Shown one piece after another: positions 32,649 to 40,686 of a stretch of 64,000 bases of DNA. Source of the DNA: Micromonospora pallida. GTDB taxonomy: Bacteria > Actinomycetota > Actinomycetes > Mycobacteriales > Micromonosporaceae. The stretch spans positions 5,705,001 to 5,769,000 of the forward strand of contig NZ_FMHW01000002.1 in assembly GCF_900090325.1 (NCBI RefSeq). The letters run 5' to 3'. The translations under genes were made by a program, and so were the position numbers. The notes below the pieces were generated by a model, which saw only the letters and a program-made list of their open reading frames with translations, ran no database searches and was not told the origin of the DNA. The stretch's first letter is position 1, and each line of letters starts with the position of its first letter.

Positions 32649-33452
32649 ATGACGCCACGTGCCCTGGCCGCGGCCGGTGCCGCCCTGCTGCTCCTCCTCG
32701 CCGGCTGCGGCGAGCAGACCGGGGTCCACTCCGTCGGTCCGGCCGCTCCGGTCTTCTCCCAGCCCGCCGAGACACCACCGGCCGGCGACCCGACGCCGTC
32801 CGGCGTGCCGAGCCCCTCGCCGTCCACGCCGAAGGCCAGTCCGAAGCCGACCCGCACCGCGCTGCCGACGGGGTTGCGCCGGAGCACCGGCACCCGAGGG
32901 GTCGCGCTCACCTTCGACGACGGCCCGGACCCGGTCTGGACGCCGAAGGTGCTGGACCAGTTGCGCCGGCACCGGGTCACCGCCACCTTCTGCGTGGTGG
33001 GCACCCAGGTCCGGCAGCACCCCGGTCTGGTGGCCAGGATCGTGCGCGAGGGACACCAGCTCTGCAACCACAGTTGGCGGCACGACGTGGACCTGGGCAG
33101 CCGATCCCGATCCGCGATCCGCGCCGACCTGGACCGCACCACCCGGGCGATCCGGGCGGCGGCGCCCGGCGCGAAGGTCCCCTTCTACCGCCAGCCGGGC
33201 GGCCGGTGGACACCCGAGGTGGTGGCGGTGGCCCGGGACCTCGGCATGACCCCGCTGCACTGGACCGTCGACCCGAGGGACTGGGCGAAGCCGACAGCCG
33301 CGACGATCACCGCGCGGGTACGGAGCGGACTCCGTCCCGGCTCGGTGGTGCTACTGCACGACGGGGGCGGGAACCGGGCCGCCACGGTGGCCGCCTGCCC
33401 GGCGATGATCGCCGACATCAAGCGGCGGTACGGCGTGACCAGGCTGCGTTGA
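32649..33452 (+). CDS. Polysaccharide deacetylase-family lipoprotein
   Basis: 267 residues from ATG at 32649. Signal peptide with lipobox LLLLAGC, then a Pro/Ser/Thr-rich wall-spanning linker (about 30-75) and a NodB domain. NodB motifs: VALTFDDGPDP (motif 1), HSWRHD (motif 2, metal His pair), YRQPGGRWT (motif 3) and VVLLHDGGG (motif 5). It likely removes acetyl groups from cell-wall or extracellular glycans on the outer membrane face. It stands alone between the crt operon and the tRNA cluster. Confidence 0.9.
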   Translation: MTPRALAAAGAALLLLLAGCGEQTGVHSVGPAAPVFSQPAETPPAGDPTPSGVPSPSPSTPKASPKPTRTALPTGLRRSTGTRGVALTFDDGPDPVWTPKVLDQLRRHRVTATFCVVGTQVRQHPGLVARIVREGHQLCNHSWRHDVDLGSRSRSAIRADLDRTTRAIRAAAPGAKVPFYRQPGGRWTPEVVAVARDLGMTPLHWTVDPRDWAKPTAATITARVRSGLRPGSVVLLHDGGGNRAATVAACPAMIADIKRRYGVTRLR

Positions 33453-33594
33453 CCCCCGCTGACCTGCGGTTCCAGGCGACGGGGATACCGATTTTGTCGA
33501 CCACTGGCTCATGACATATGCTTTGCAGGCCTCCGGCGGGGCCGGATGGGAGCAAGTCCGCTAAGAGTTGCGAGTGTGCAATGATGGCGGGGCC

Positions 33595-33667
33595 GCCCTC
33601 ATCGTCTAGCGGCCCAGGACGCCGCCCTTTCAAGGCGGTAGCACGGGTTCGAATCCCGTTGGGGGCA
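33595..33667 (+). tRNA. tRNA-Glu (UUC)
   Basis: Acceptor stem GCCCTCA/TGGGGGC with one T-G pair, anticodon arm CCGCC-CTTTCAA-GGCGG giving TTC, and T-arm ACGGGTTCGAATCCCGT. CCA is not encoded. First of three clustered tRNA genes. Confidence 0.95.
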
Positions 33668-33699
33668 CGATCCGGCTCAGCCGGAGGCAGTACGAGCAA

Positions 33700-33776
33700 G
33701 GTCCTGTGGAGCAGTTGGAGTGCTCGCCGCCCTGTCAAGGCGGAGGTCGCGGGTTCAAGTCCCGTCAGGACCGCCA
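33700..33776 (+). tRNA. tRNA-Asp (GUC)
   Basis: Acceptor stem GGTCCTG/CAGGACC, discriminator G and encoded CCA (33774-33776). Anticodon loop CTGTCAA gives GTC; T-arm GCGGGTTCAAGTCCCGT. Second of the cluster. Confidence 0.95.
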
Positions 33777-33838
33777 ACGCCGACGCCGCGTCTCACCGCG
33801 CGGCGTTCTGCGTCGGGGGAGTAAACTCACCCGGGTAC

Positions 33839-33912
33839 GGCCAGGTAGCTCAGTTGGTACGAGCGTCCGACTGAAAATCGGAAGGTCGGCGGTTCGACCC
33901 CGCCCCTGGCCA
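33839..33912 (+). tRNA. tRNA-Phe (GAA)
   Basis: Acceptor stem GGCCAGG/CCTGGCC, anticodon loop CTGAAAA giving GAA, T-arm GGCGGTTCGACCCCGCC. Third of the cluster and the one closest to the mobile-element debris downstream. Confidence 0.95.
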
Positions 33913-33936
33913 CATAGCCTTTCGCCGGGCTACAGC

Positions 33937-33972
33937 AACGCCGATCAGCGGAAACGCCGGTCGGCGTTTTGC
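33937..33972 (+). terminator. Rho-independent terminator of the tRNA cluster
   Basis: AACGCCGA (33937-33944) pairs with TCGGCGTT (33961-33968) and is followed by TTGCTTT. The only hairpin in the window with a clear T-run. Confidence 0.8.
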
Positions 33973-34043
33973 TTTGCGCCCCAAAGTGGCCGGCTGTCTG
34001 GTCTGCCCCTTGTTGACCCCGGAATCCCGCTTATGCTCCGCCG

Positions 34044-34583
34044 ATGGCTATCTCTCCCTACCTCCGGGGTCTACGTACGAAGGTCGGGCAACAGCTGTTG
34101 ATGCTGCCCTCGGTCAGTGGCGTGGTATTCGACGAAGACGAAATCCTCCTCGTGCAACGCGCCGACAACGGGTGCTGGTCACTGCCAGCAGGAGCGGTCG
34201 AGCCAGGCGAGCAACCCGCAGTCGCCGTCATCCGTGAGGTCCAGGAAGAGACCGGGGTACAAGTCGTCGTCCAGAGCATCGCGGGCGTCGCGCTCTACCC
34301 TCGCACCTACCCCAACGGCGATATCTGCCAGTACATGAACGTCTGGTTCCGCTGCCGTCCGGTCGCTGGCCGAGCCCGGGTCAACGACGACGAGGGTCTG
34401 GCCGTCCGGTGGTTTCCTGTCCGGGCGCTGCCAGAGACGGAACCGACCGCCAAGCTCCGGATCGAAACTACCCTCGCCAACCCTGAGGGCGCCTGGTTCG
34501 CTCGCCCTGGTGAGCAGCACGAGGCGCTGACAATGTCCGGCAGTGGATGGCCCAGCCAGACGATCGCTAGTGCCTCGCCTTGA
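34044..34583 (+). CDS. Nudix hydrolase
   Basis: 179 residues from ATG at 34044. The Nudix box is complete: GAVEPGEQPAVAVIREVQEETG (G-x5-E-x7-REVxEETG), positions about 50-71. The strand before it (SGVVFDEDEILLVQRADNG) and the later QYMNVWFRCRPV are as in ADP-ribose/nucleotide-type Nudix proteins. Substrate unknown. It is the first gene downstream of the tRNA cluster and directly upstream of a tnpB remnant, so it may have arrived with a mobile element. Confidence 0.88.
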   Translation: MAISPYLRGLRTKVGQQLLMLPSVSGVVFDEDEILLVQRADNGCWSLPAGAVEPGEQPAVAVIREVQEETGVQVVVQSIAGVALYPRTYPNGDICQYMNVWFRCRPVAGRARVNDDEGLAVRWFPVRALPETEPTAKLRIETTLANPEGAWFARPGEQHEALTMSGSGWPSQTIASASP

Positions 34584-34645
34584 ACGTTGATCGTGTAATC
34601 GGCCGGCTCCGGAAAGTGTCGTACCGGTGGTGTTGGCTGTGTCCT

Positions 34646-35684
34646 ATGCCTCGTCGTCGGGATCCTGGTGCGCTGCGGGTGGTGCATCGCACTGCCCGTG
34701 TCGGGTTGCGGGTGACGTCGGGGCAGCGGCGGCGGTGTTTCGGGTTGCTGCGTTCGCACCCTGCTGTGTGAGGGTGGCCGCCTGTTCCTCGACGTGACCG
34801 CCGAAGTCCCGATCACGGTCTACCCGCCTGGTGAGGGGCCGGACCCCGGCCGGGTGGCCGGCATCGACGTGGGCATCATCCATCCGTTCGCGGTGGCTGG
34901 TCCTGGTGGGGAGGCGTTGTTGGTGTCGGGGCGGGCGATCCGCGCCGAGCACCGCATGCACCTCGCCGACACCAAAGCCCGCCAACGTGCCGTCGCCCGC
35001 CGAGCACCGAAACCCGGCCAGCGCGGATCACGCCGATGGCGGAAGTACCGGGCTCGGGTCCGGCGGGTGGAGGGGCGGCATCGGCGGCGGGTGCGGCAGG
35101 CCCAACACGAGGCCGCCCGCACCGTCATCACCTGGGCCGTCAACCAGCGGGCCGGGGTACTCAAGGTCGGCGACCCGCGCGGCGTCCTCGACCTCCAGGC
35201 CGGGCGAAGGCACAACCTGCGGCTACGGCAATGGCAGATCGGCCGCCTCCTACAGATCCTCACCGACAAGGCCACCCTCGCGGGTATCACCGTGCACCTG
35301 GTGGACGAGCGCGGCACGTCCTCGACCTGCCCCGCCTGCCGCAAGCGGGTGCCGAAGCCGCGTGGGCGGACGCTGTCGTGCCCGCATTGCCAGTTCTCCG
35401 GTCACCGTGACGTGGTCGCGGCGGCCAGCATCGCCACCCGCACACCGGGCGGCGGACCCACCACCCCCAGCAGCACGCGCATTGTGTTGCCGGGGGTGGT
35501 CACGCACCGTCGAGTCGGCCGGCACCTACCCGGCGTTGGTCGGTCCCGACGTGACCCCCGCCGCCCACCCGGCAGCGCGAGAGTCAGAATGGCCCGCTGT
35601 GGCCCGCCCCACCAATCGGTGGGGAGTCGCTCGCCCAACCAGCGAGGATCCACAACAACCCACCGGAAACCCGGTGAACGTTAG
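34646..35684 (+). pseudogene. tnpB remnant (IS200/IS605- or IS607-type RNA-guided nuclease) with internal deletion
   Basis: An N-terminal fragment starts at ATG 34646 (HRTARVGLRVTSGQRRRCFGLLRS) and ends at 34771. The C-terminal part continues in another frame from about 34767 (GGRLFLDVTAEVPITVYP). It keeps RuvC-type landmarks VAGIDVGIIHPFAV (first Asp), VDERGTSSTCPACRKR (Glu and zinc ribbon) with CPHCQFSGHRDVVAAASI (last Asp). Roughly 100 or more middle residues of a normal ~400-residue TnpB are missing, so it is inactive as a guided nuclease. No tnpA is seen. Element ends are not resolved. Confidence 0.8.
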
Positions 35685-35755
35685 TGGACACAGCACTAGC
35701 CACACTGGTCCCATTCCCGGATAGGTGCCGAGAAACTGCGCTTGGCCGTGCCGTC

Positions 35756-35842
35756 GGGTGCGCCGATCAAACCGCATACGTTCCGGGCGGTCCGGCCGCG
35801 CCGGTGCGCCACCTTCAGGGCCCGAGAGAGAACCCGGTGGCT
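35756..35842 (-). pseudogene. Tyrosine integrase fragment (core-binding domain)
   Basis: On the minus strand the frame reads SHRVLSRALKVAHRRGRT and continues ARNVCGLIGAP. This is the typical SAM-like core-binding segment of actinobacterial phage-type integrases (VLSRALKVA.RRGL..RNV). No start, catalytic domain or continuation is found on this strand, so it is a fragment. Confidence 0.55.
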
Positions 35843-35995
35843 GCGGCTACTCGGCGGCCGGGACCAGCCAGTCGCGGTTCCAGTGCCGTGATCTACGTCG
35901 ACGGCTATCAGTACGCACCGTCGCCGAGATCGCCGTCCGGTCCGGGGTCTCGATAGGCTGAGGCCCATCCTGCAGTCGATCGCGCTGGAGACGAC

Positions 35996-36286
35996 ATGTG
36001 GTGGTCGGGCGCCGGCATCCTGGCAGTCATCTTGCCTGCTGTCACGGTCGCCGTGGGATACCAGCTCGGCGGCTACCCCGGCGTACCCGTCGGCTTCCTC
36101 GTGGCCGGCATCGCGACGTGGTTCGTCGGGCGGCGGATGAACCGCACCGACGACCCAAAGACCTACCACAATGAACACAGCTTGTACTCGATCCCCATGC
36201 AGTACTGGGCGTTCCTCTGGGCTTTCTTTGCGCTGACGCAGACCGTTCTAGGACTCCTCGGGAAGGCGGGCTGGCAGCAGGAGTGA
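35996..36286 (+). CDS. Small membrane protein, unknown function
   Basis: 96 residues from ATG at 35996 behind GGAGACGAC. Helix 1 is WWSGAGILAVILPAVTVAVGYQ, then GVPVGFLVAGIATWFVG, a polar loop (RRMNRTDDPKTYHNEHS) and a C-terminal helix (QYWAFLWAFFALTQTVLGLL). No family recognised. It lies between integrase fragments on opposite strands and could be cargo of a decayed element. Confidence 0.7.
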   Translation: MWWSGAGILAVILPAVTVAVGYQLGGYPGVPVGFLVAGIATWFVGRRMNRTDDPKTYHNEHSLYSIPMQYWAFLWAFFALTQTVLGLLGKAGWQQE

Positions 36287-36339
36287 CGGCCGTAGCAACC
36301 TAGGAAGATACGCTCGGACCATGGCCACCCGCGGCCCGC

Positions 36340-36450
36340 TTTGATCACCTGAGCTTCCACGATCTGCGGCACACCGGGCAGATCCTCGCCGCGCAGACCG
36401 GGGCGACCCTGGCTGCACGGCTGCCCCGGCACATCACCATGCGGAGCTAG
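36340..36450 (+). pseudogene. Tyrosine integrase fragment (catalytic C-terminus)
   Basis: Reads FDHLSFHDLRHTGQILAAQ then TGATLAARLPRHITMRS and stop. HDLRHTG is the HxxR box of tyrosine recombinases. The sequence after TGATLA would normally continue through LGHSS and the catalytic Tyr, but instead ends in RHITMRS-stop. The same tail recurs at 39631-39666. Confidence 0.7.
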
Positions 36451-36457
36451 GCGATGG

Positions 36458-36784
36458 TCAGTGCCGGACCCGGACGGACCATCCCAACGCAGTCATGGCG
36501 AGAAGTAGTGCCACGGCGAACAGGGCACGTCCGACCGCGACGGGCACGGGGAGGAGAAACGGTGCCTGCTGGATGAGCCCACTCGCACCGATCAGGGCGA
36601 GCGTGCCACCGTAGCGGACGGGCTGGGGTCGCTGGCGCGTCGTCAAGCGCGCACCCCGCACCCAGGCCACCGGAAACCGTCGCGTCACCGCGACACGCAC
36701 GCCGAGTGTGACCATGACAAGGCCGAGAACCACGGTGCCGAGGCTCAGGGCGATCGACACCGGATCCGGGCCATCCACGCTCAT
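36458..36784 (-). CDS. Small membrane protein, paralogue 1
   Basis: 108 residues from ATG at 36784 (ATG at 36799 also possible). Three hydrophobic helices (about 9-33, 61-82, 84-103) with the conserved core RRFPVAWVRGARL and QPVRYGGTLALIGASGLIQQAPFLLPVPV. It is clearly homologous over its length to the protein at 39663-39989. Both converge on the same short integrase-tail sequence, so gene and tail moved or duplicated as a unit. Function unknown. Confidence 0.72.
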   Translation of the reverse strand: MSVDGPDPVSIALSLGTVVLGLVMVTLGVRVAVTRRFPVAWVRGARLTTRQRPQPVRYGGTLALIGASGLIQQAPFLLPVPVAVGRALFAVALLLAMTALGWSVRVRH

Positions 36785-36817
36785 GCGGCCATCATGCAAG
36801 CAATGTCAAGGCGGAGT

Positions 36818-37591
36818 TTATGTGCCGGTACCAGGCGTCGTGTCGGCGGCTGACGGGGTGGTGCTGATCGCGTCGCGTACCTCTTCGACCAGCTCACGCA
36901 TCGCGGTCTCGGCGCCCCGGGCGTCGCCGGCCGCAACGCAGTTCGCGACCTGGTCGTGCAGGTCGAGCGCCACCGGCCGGGGACATTTCGGCATCAGGCC
37001 GTGCTCGGTCCGTCCGGCGAGCACCTCGGCGATCACGCCGGTCAGCGCGGTGAACATCTCGTTGAGGCACGCCTGCAACAGCAGCGAGTGGAACTCGACA
37101 TCGACAGCCAGGAACGCGTCGAGTTCGCCCGCCTCGCCGAGTTGTCGCATCCGCGTGGCGAGCGTGCGCAGCCGCTCGCGCTCGTCTGCGGTGGCGTGCC
37201 GGGCGGCGCCCGCAGTGGCGAGTGGCTCGACGGCCACCCGCAGGTCGGTGAGGGTACGTAGCTGGTCGGCGCGGCCGGGGCCGTCGAGACGCCAGCGGAT
37301 GACCCGTGGGTCGAGCACCCGCCAGCGGTGCATCGGCTGCACCACTAGGCCGACGCGGCGGCGGGAGGCGACCAGGTTCAGCGATTCGAGGACGCGCATC
37401 GCCTCCCGCATCACGGTCCGCGAGACGCCGAAGCGCTGTTGCAGCTGCTCCAGGGTGAGTGCCGTACCGGGAGCGTGCTGCCCGCCGGTGATCTCCAGCC
37501 CGAGGGCGTCGAGCACAGCGCCGTGCAGCACGGGCGCCGCGGCCCGCGCCGCGTCGCGACTCGCCTCGGCCATCAAGGGATCCCCGATCAC
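36818..37591 (-). CDS. FadR-type GntR transcriptional regulator (FCD domain)
   Basis: 257 residues from GTG at 37591 (in-frame ATG at 37573 is an alternative). N-terminal GntR winged helix: LEITGGQHAPGTALTLEQL, QQRFGVSRTVMREAMRVLES, wing RRRVGLVVQP. The C-terminal FCD domain is all-helical, with metal-type residues in DVEFHSLLLQACLNE and EHGLMPKC. FadR-like FCD regulators sense organic acids or sugar acids. It is divergent from the secreted esterase and an inverted repeat lies between them (37657-37696), so control of the esterase is plausible. Confidence 0.88.
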   Translation of the reverse strand: MIGDPLMAEASRDAARAAAPVLHGAVLDALGLEITGGQHAPGTALTLEQLQQRFGVSRTVMREAMRVLESLNLVASRRRVGLVVQPMHRWRVLDPRVIRWRLDGPGRADQLRTLTDLRVAVEPLATAGAARHATADERERLRTLATRMRQLGEAGELDAFLAVDVEFHSLLLQACLNEMFTALTGVIAEVLAGRTEHGLMPKCPRPVALDLHDQVANCVAAGDARGAETAMRELVEEVRDAISTTPSAADTTPGTGT

Positions 37592-37656
37592 TTTGTCCTG
37601 TTGAGAGGTTAGCGGGCACCCGCCGCGTCCCGGTCGGCGACCGGCTCCAGCATCCC

Positions 37657-37696
37657 CAAAGGTGTGACCAATCTATTTACAAAGATATCACCTTTG
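37657..37696. promoter_or_regulatory. Inverted repeat between the FadR-type regulator and the esterase
   Basis: CAAAGGTG (37657-37664) and CACCTTTG (37689-37696) are perfect complements separated by 24 bases of AT-rich sequence (CAATCTATTTACAAAGATAT). It is a plausible divergent operator-promoter for the regulator and the esterase. Confidence 0.5.
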
Positions 37697-37917
37697 TGTG
37701 ACGATCACGTCAACCACCAGGTGGACGACGCGCGACGACCCGACACGGCCGCGCACCGTGACGAGTCCGACGGCGACGGCCGCCCATCCCCACACCGGAC
37801 GATGTGGACCGGCTCACGCACGGCCGGGGGCGAACCGTCACCTCGCCACGTCCACCGCCGGTCACCGGAGCGGCCTCCTCCGAACGCTTCGTCGACCAGC
37901 CGATGAAGGGAAAGCAC

Positions 37918-39504
37918 ATGCCCCTTACACACCCCCGAACAGCGCCGATACGCCGGCTCCGCCAAGGACTGACCGTGTCGCTCGCTACCGGTCTGACAGT
38001 CGCCGCCAGTGCCGTCACCGCACCCGCCGCGACCGCGGCACCGGCCCCGGATCTCGGACCGAAGGTCGTCCACACCAACCAGGCGCCGACCGGCCACTCG
38101 GTCACCTTCAGGTACCAGGCACCCGCCGGCGTCGAGTCGGTCCAGATCTACGGCGAGTGGTGGTTCTCGAAGGCGGACAGCGTCACCTGCCAGGGTTGCG
38201 GTGACGCCCGGCCCGGCGGTCAGTGGCAGCCGGGTGACATCCTGGCCGACCCATGGCGCGCACTGCCGATGGAGAAGGGAGCGGACGGCGTGTGGACGTT
38301 CACCACGCCGCTGCCCTCCGGCACCTTCCGGTACGCGTTCGCGCACGACTGCGCCAGCCCCACCGCCAGCGGCTGCACCCTGCACCCCGACCCGGTCAAC
38401 CCGCTCGAGGTGCTGCCCCACGCCGAGGCCACCGGCGCGCGGCTCAGCCGCGTCTACGTCCCGAACAGCAGGCGTTTCCCCACCTACGACAACGACTACC
38501 AGGCGCCGGTCGCCGGCAACCGGGCGGGCAAGCTGGAGCAGCGGTGGTACGACTCCCCGCTGTCCACCAGTCCAGTGGGCAAGCACGACATCGTCGTCTA
38601 CCTCCCGCACGGTTACGACCCGAACCGCTCCACCCCGTACCCGACCCTGTACCTCAGCCATGGCGGGGGCGGAAACGCCACCGACTGGACCGTGGAGGGC
38701 GTGGCCCACCAGATCCTGGAGAACGCCGTCCGGGACGGCGCGGCACAGTCGATGGTCATCGTCTCCACCGACTTCAACGGCCTGCCGAACGGCAATCAGG
38801 GCTACGTCGACGAACTGCGGGACAACGTCATCCCCTTCGTCGAGCAGAACTACCACGTCTCCACTCGCGCCGCCGACCGCGCCTTCGGTGGGTTGTCCGC
38901 GGGCGGCGCCCGCGCCGTCACGCTCCTCTACGACAACACCGACCTGGTCGGCTACCACGCCGCCTGGGGCGCGGCCGGCGGCTCGGTGACGCCGACGCAG
39001 GAGCAGATCGACCGGATGAAGGCCGTGACCGGTGGCATCCACGTCGGCACCGGACTCCAGGACTGGCTGATCGACATCGCCCCGAACTCGCTCGCTCGGA
39101 CCGAGAACTGGCGGGCCGCCGGCATCGACGTCACCGAGCACAACGTCGACGGTGTGCACGTCTGGGACATCTGGCGGCAGATGCTCAACGACTACCTCCG
39201 CACCGTGGCGTTCCGTACCACCACCACCAGCCTGGCGGTCGACACCACCCCGGCCGGCAACTCGCACCGCACCGGGGTCACCGCGACCGCCGAGGTGAAC
39301 CCGGTGAGCACCAGCGACCGCGCGCCGTCCGGCAAGGTCGACTTCTACGCGGGCGACAGGTACCTCGGCTCCGCACCGGTCCGCGACGGGGTCGCCCAGT
39401 TCAAAGGCACGGTCAGCGGCGGCCTGGACCAGCCGGTGACCGCCCGCTACCAGGGCGACAGCCTGTACAACGCATCGGACAGCACGGCGGCGAACGCCAG
39501 CTGA
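37918..39504 (+). CDS. Secreted CE1-like esterase with C-terminal Ig-like domain
   Basis: 528 residues from ATG at 37918. Signal peptide ends near PAATAAPAPD. An N-terminal E-set/CBM48-like domain (about 55-170, FRYQAPAGVESVQIYGEWWF) precedes an esterase D/feruloyl-esterase-type alpha/beta hydrolase. Landmarks are VVYLPHGYDPN, YLSHGGGGNATDW (oxyanion loop), nucleophile FGGLSAGGARA (GxSxG) and a late DGVHVWDIWRQML with the catalytic His. The C-terminal ~95 residues are an Ig-like repeat (SGKVDFYAGDRYLGSAPVRDG). It probably hydrolyses ester links in plant or extracellular polysaccharides. Regulation by the divergent FadR-type protein is inferred. Confidence 0.88.
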   Translation: MPLTHPRTAPIRRLRQGLTVSLATGLTVAASAVTAPAATAAPAPDLGPKVVHTNQAPTGHSVTFRYQAPAGVESVQIYGEWWFSKADSVTCQGCGDARPGGQWQPGDILADPWRALPMEKGADGVWTFTTPLPSGTFRYAFAHDCASPTASGCTLHPDPVNPLEVLPHAEATGARLSRVYVPNSRRFPTYDNDYQAPVAGNRAGKLEQRWYDSPLSTSPVGKHDIVVYLPHGYDPNRSTPYPTLYLSHGGGGNATDWTVEGVAHQILENAVRDGAAQSMVIVSTDFNGLPNGNQGYVDELRDNVIPFVEQNYHVSTRAADRAFGGLSAGGARAVTLLYDNTDLVGYHAAWGAAGGSVTPTQEQIDRMKAVTGGIHVGTGLQDWLIDIAPNSLARTENWRAAGIDVTEHNVDGVHVWDIWRQMLNDYLRTVAFRTTTTSLAVDTTPAGNSHRTGVTATAEVNPVSTSDRAPSGKVDFYAGDRYLGSAPVRDGVAQFKGTVSGGLDQPVTARYQGDSLYNASDSTAANAS

Positions 39505-39520
39505 CCCGACGCCCGGACGC

Positions 39521-39559
39521 GGCCCGTGGTGGCACCCTCAACGGGTGCCCCCACGGGCC
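39521..39559 (+). terminator. Terminator after the esterase gene
   Basis: GGCCCGTGG (39521-39529) and GGCACCC (39531-39537) pair with GGGTGCC (39543-39549) and CCACGGGCC (39551-39559) around the loop TCAAC. A long, nearly perfect GC stem 17 bases after the stop codon; no T-run. Confidence 0.7.
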
Positions 39560-39627
39560 GCTGTCACCATATCCACCGTAATCACATCGGCGATGGTCGA
39601 GCAGATGTGGTCGCGACATCGCCCCAT

Positions 39628-39666
39628 GTGGCACGGCTGTCCCGGCACATCACCACGCGTAACTAG
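39628..39666 (+). repeat. Second copy of the integrase-tail sequence
   Basis: GCACGGCTGTCCCGGCACATCACCACGCGTAACTAG resembles 36415-36450 closely and encodes ARLSRHITTRN-stop against ARLPRHITMRS-stop. The HxxR part of the integrase is not preserved here. It abuts paralogue 2 just as the first copy abuts paralogue 1. Confidence 0.65.
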
Positions 39667-39989
39667 TCCCGCCGCAGGAGGTACCACCCCAACGAAGCCC
39701 CCGCGAGCAACAGGGCCACCACTAGCAATGCGAATCCGACCGGGAAGGGCATAGGAACGAGGAACGGTGCTTGCTGAATCAGCAGGCTCGCACCGATCAG
39801 CGCCTGGCCGCCGCCGATGCGGACGGGCTGGGACCGTTGGCTCGCCGGTAGGCGCGCAACCCGGATCCAGGCTGCGGGGAACCGTCGTGACGCGGCCACG
39901 CGCGCCCCGAACACGACCATGGCAAGGCTGAGGGCCACGATCACGAGGCGGAAGGCGATCCAGAACGGGTCCGGGTCTGTCACGCTCAT
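39663..39989 (-). CDS. Small membrane protein, paralogue 2
   Basis: 108 residues from ATG at 39989 (MSVTDPDP..). Three hydrophobic helices and the shared core RRFPAAWIRVARL and QPVRIGGGQALIGASLLIQQAPFLVPMPF match paralogue 1 (36458-36784). Nucleotide similarity continues past the stop codon into the convergent integrase tail. Function unknown. Confidence 0.72.
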   Translation of the reverse strand: MSVTDPDPFWIAFRLVIVALSLAMVVFGARVAASRRFPAAWIRVARLPASQRSQPVRIGGGQALIGASLLIQQAPFLVPMPFPVGFALLVVALLLAGASLGWYLLRRD

Positions 39990-40037
39990 GTGGCCCATCG
40001 TCCAAAGTGGCGTCAAGTTGGCCGGCCCGCCCGACCC

Positions 40038-40358
40038 TCAGTGCGTGCCGCCGAGGTTGAGGATGACCACCCCGGCGATGACCAGGCCGACGCCGAGGAT
40101 CTTGACGGGGCTGAGCGGCTCCCCGAGGAAGACGGCGCCGATGCCGACGATGGCGGCGGTACCGAGGCCGGACCACATGGCGTAGGCGACGCCGACCGGG
40201 ATCTCCTTCACCGCCTGGGAGAGGAGGGCGAACGCCGCCACGTAGGCCACGACCAACGCGACGGTCGGCCCCAGCCGGGTGAATCCCTGGGTCGCCTTCA
40301 ACAGGCTCGTCCCGATCACCTCGGCCGTGATCGCGCCCAGGAGAAACAGGTACGCCAC
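40038..40358 (-). CDS. SMR-family multidrug/quaternary-compound exporter
   Basis: 106 residues from GTG at 40358, chosen because GGGAAG sits just upstream and the length matches SMR proteins; two further GTG codons lie in frame before it. Four helices, with the essential membrane Glu in LGAITAEVIGTSLLK and the substrate-stacking YAMWSGLG, match the EmrE/QacE subtype rather than the Gdx guanidinium exporter. It forms an antiparallel dimer and exports lipophilic cations by proton exchange. I find no convincing guanidine riboswitch upstream. Confidence 0.9.
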   Translation of the reverse strand: MAYLFLLGAITAEVIGTSLLKATQGFTRLGPTVALVVAYVAAFALLSQAVKEIPVGVAYAMWSGLGTAAIVGIGAVFLGEPLSPVKILGVGLVIAGVVILNLGGTH

Positions 40359-40686
40359 CACCACTTCCCTTCCCAACGACGCAGCAGACGGTACCGGGCA
40401 GACGAGTACGGGGCAGACGTGCCCGGTCGCCGACGGGTGACCCGGCTGGCATCGCCCGGCGGGGCCGGCCGGGAGACACCCGTGGTGTTCCCATGCCGTC
40501 GAGGGGACAGCGGCAGTCCGGGGCGGTGGTTTACGTACTTGTGATCGACAAGCGTGGTCGCCTCGGCGACAGCGTAAGGGGGTGCTTTCTTGATGCTTTT
40601 TATCCGGGTTTCGGCAGGCCACCCGACACCTTTTCGGGCACGAGGGTCGCTGCACGTCGCGGCGGCAGCCGGTAGGGTCCGGGCCT

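Noticed and set aside
40365..40500. Possible guanidine riboswitch upstream of the SMR transporter
   Set aside because: No convincing ykkC or mini-ykkC signature; the transporter residues fit the EmrE/Qac subtype instead.
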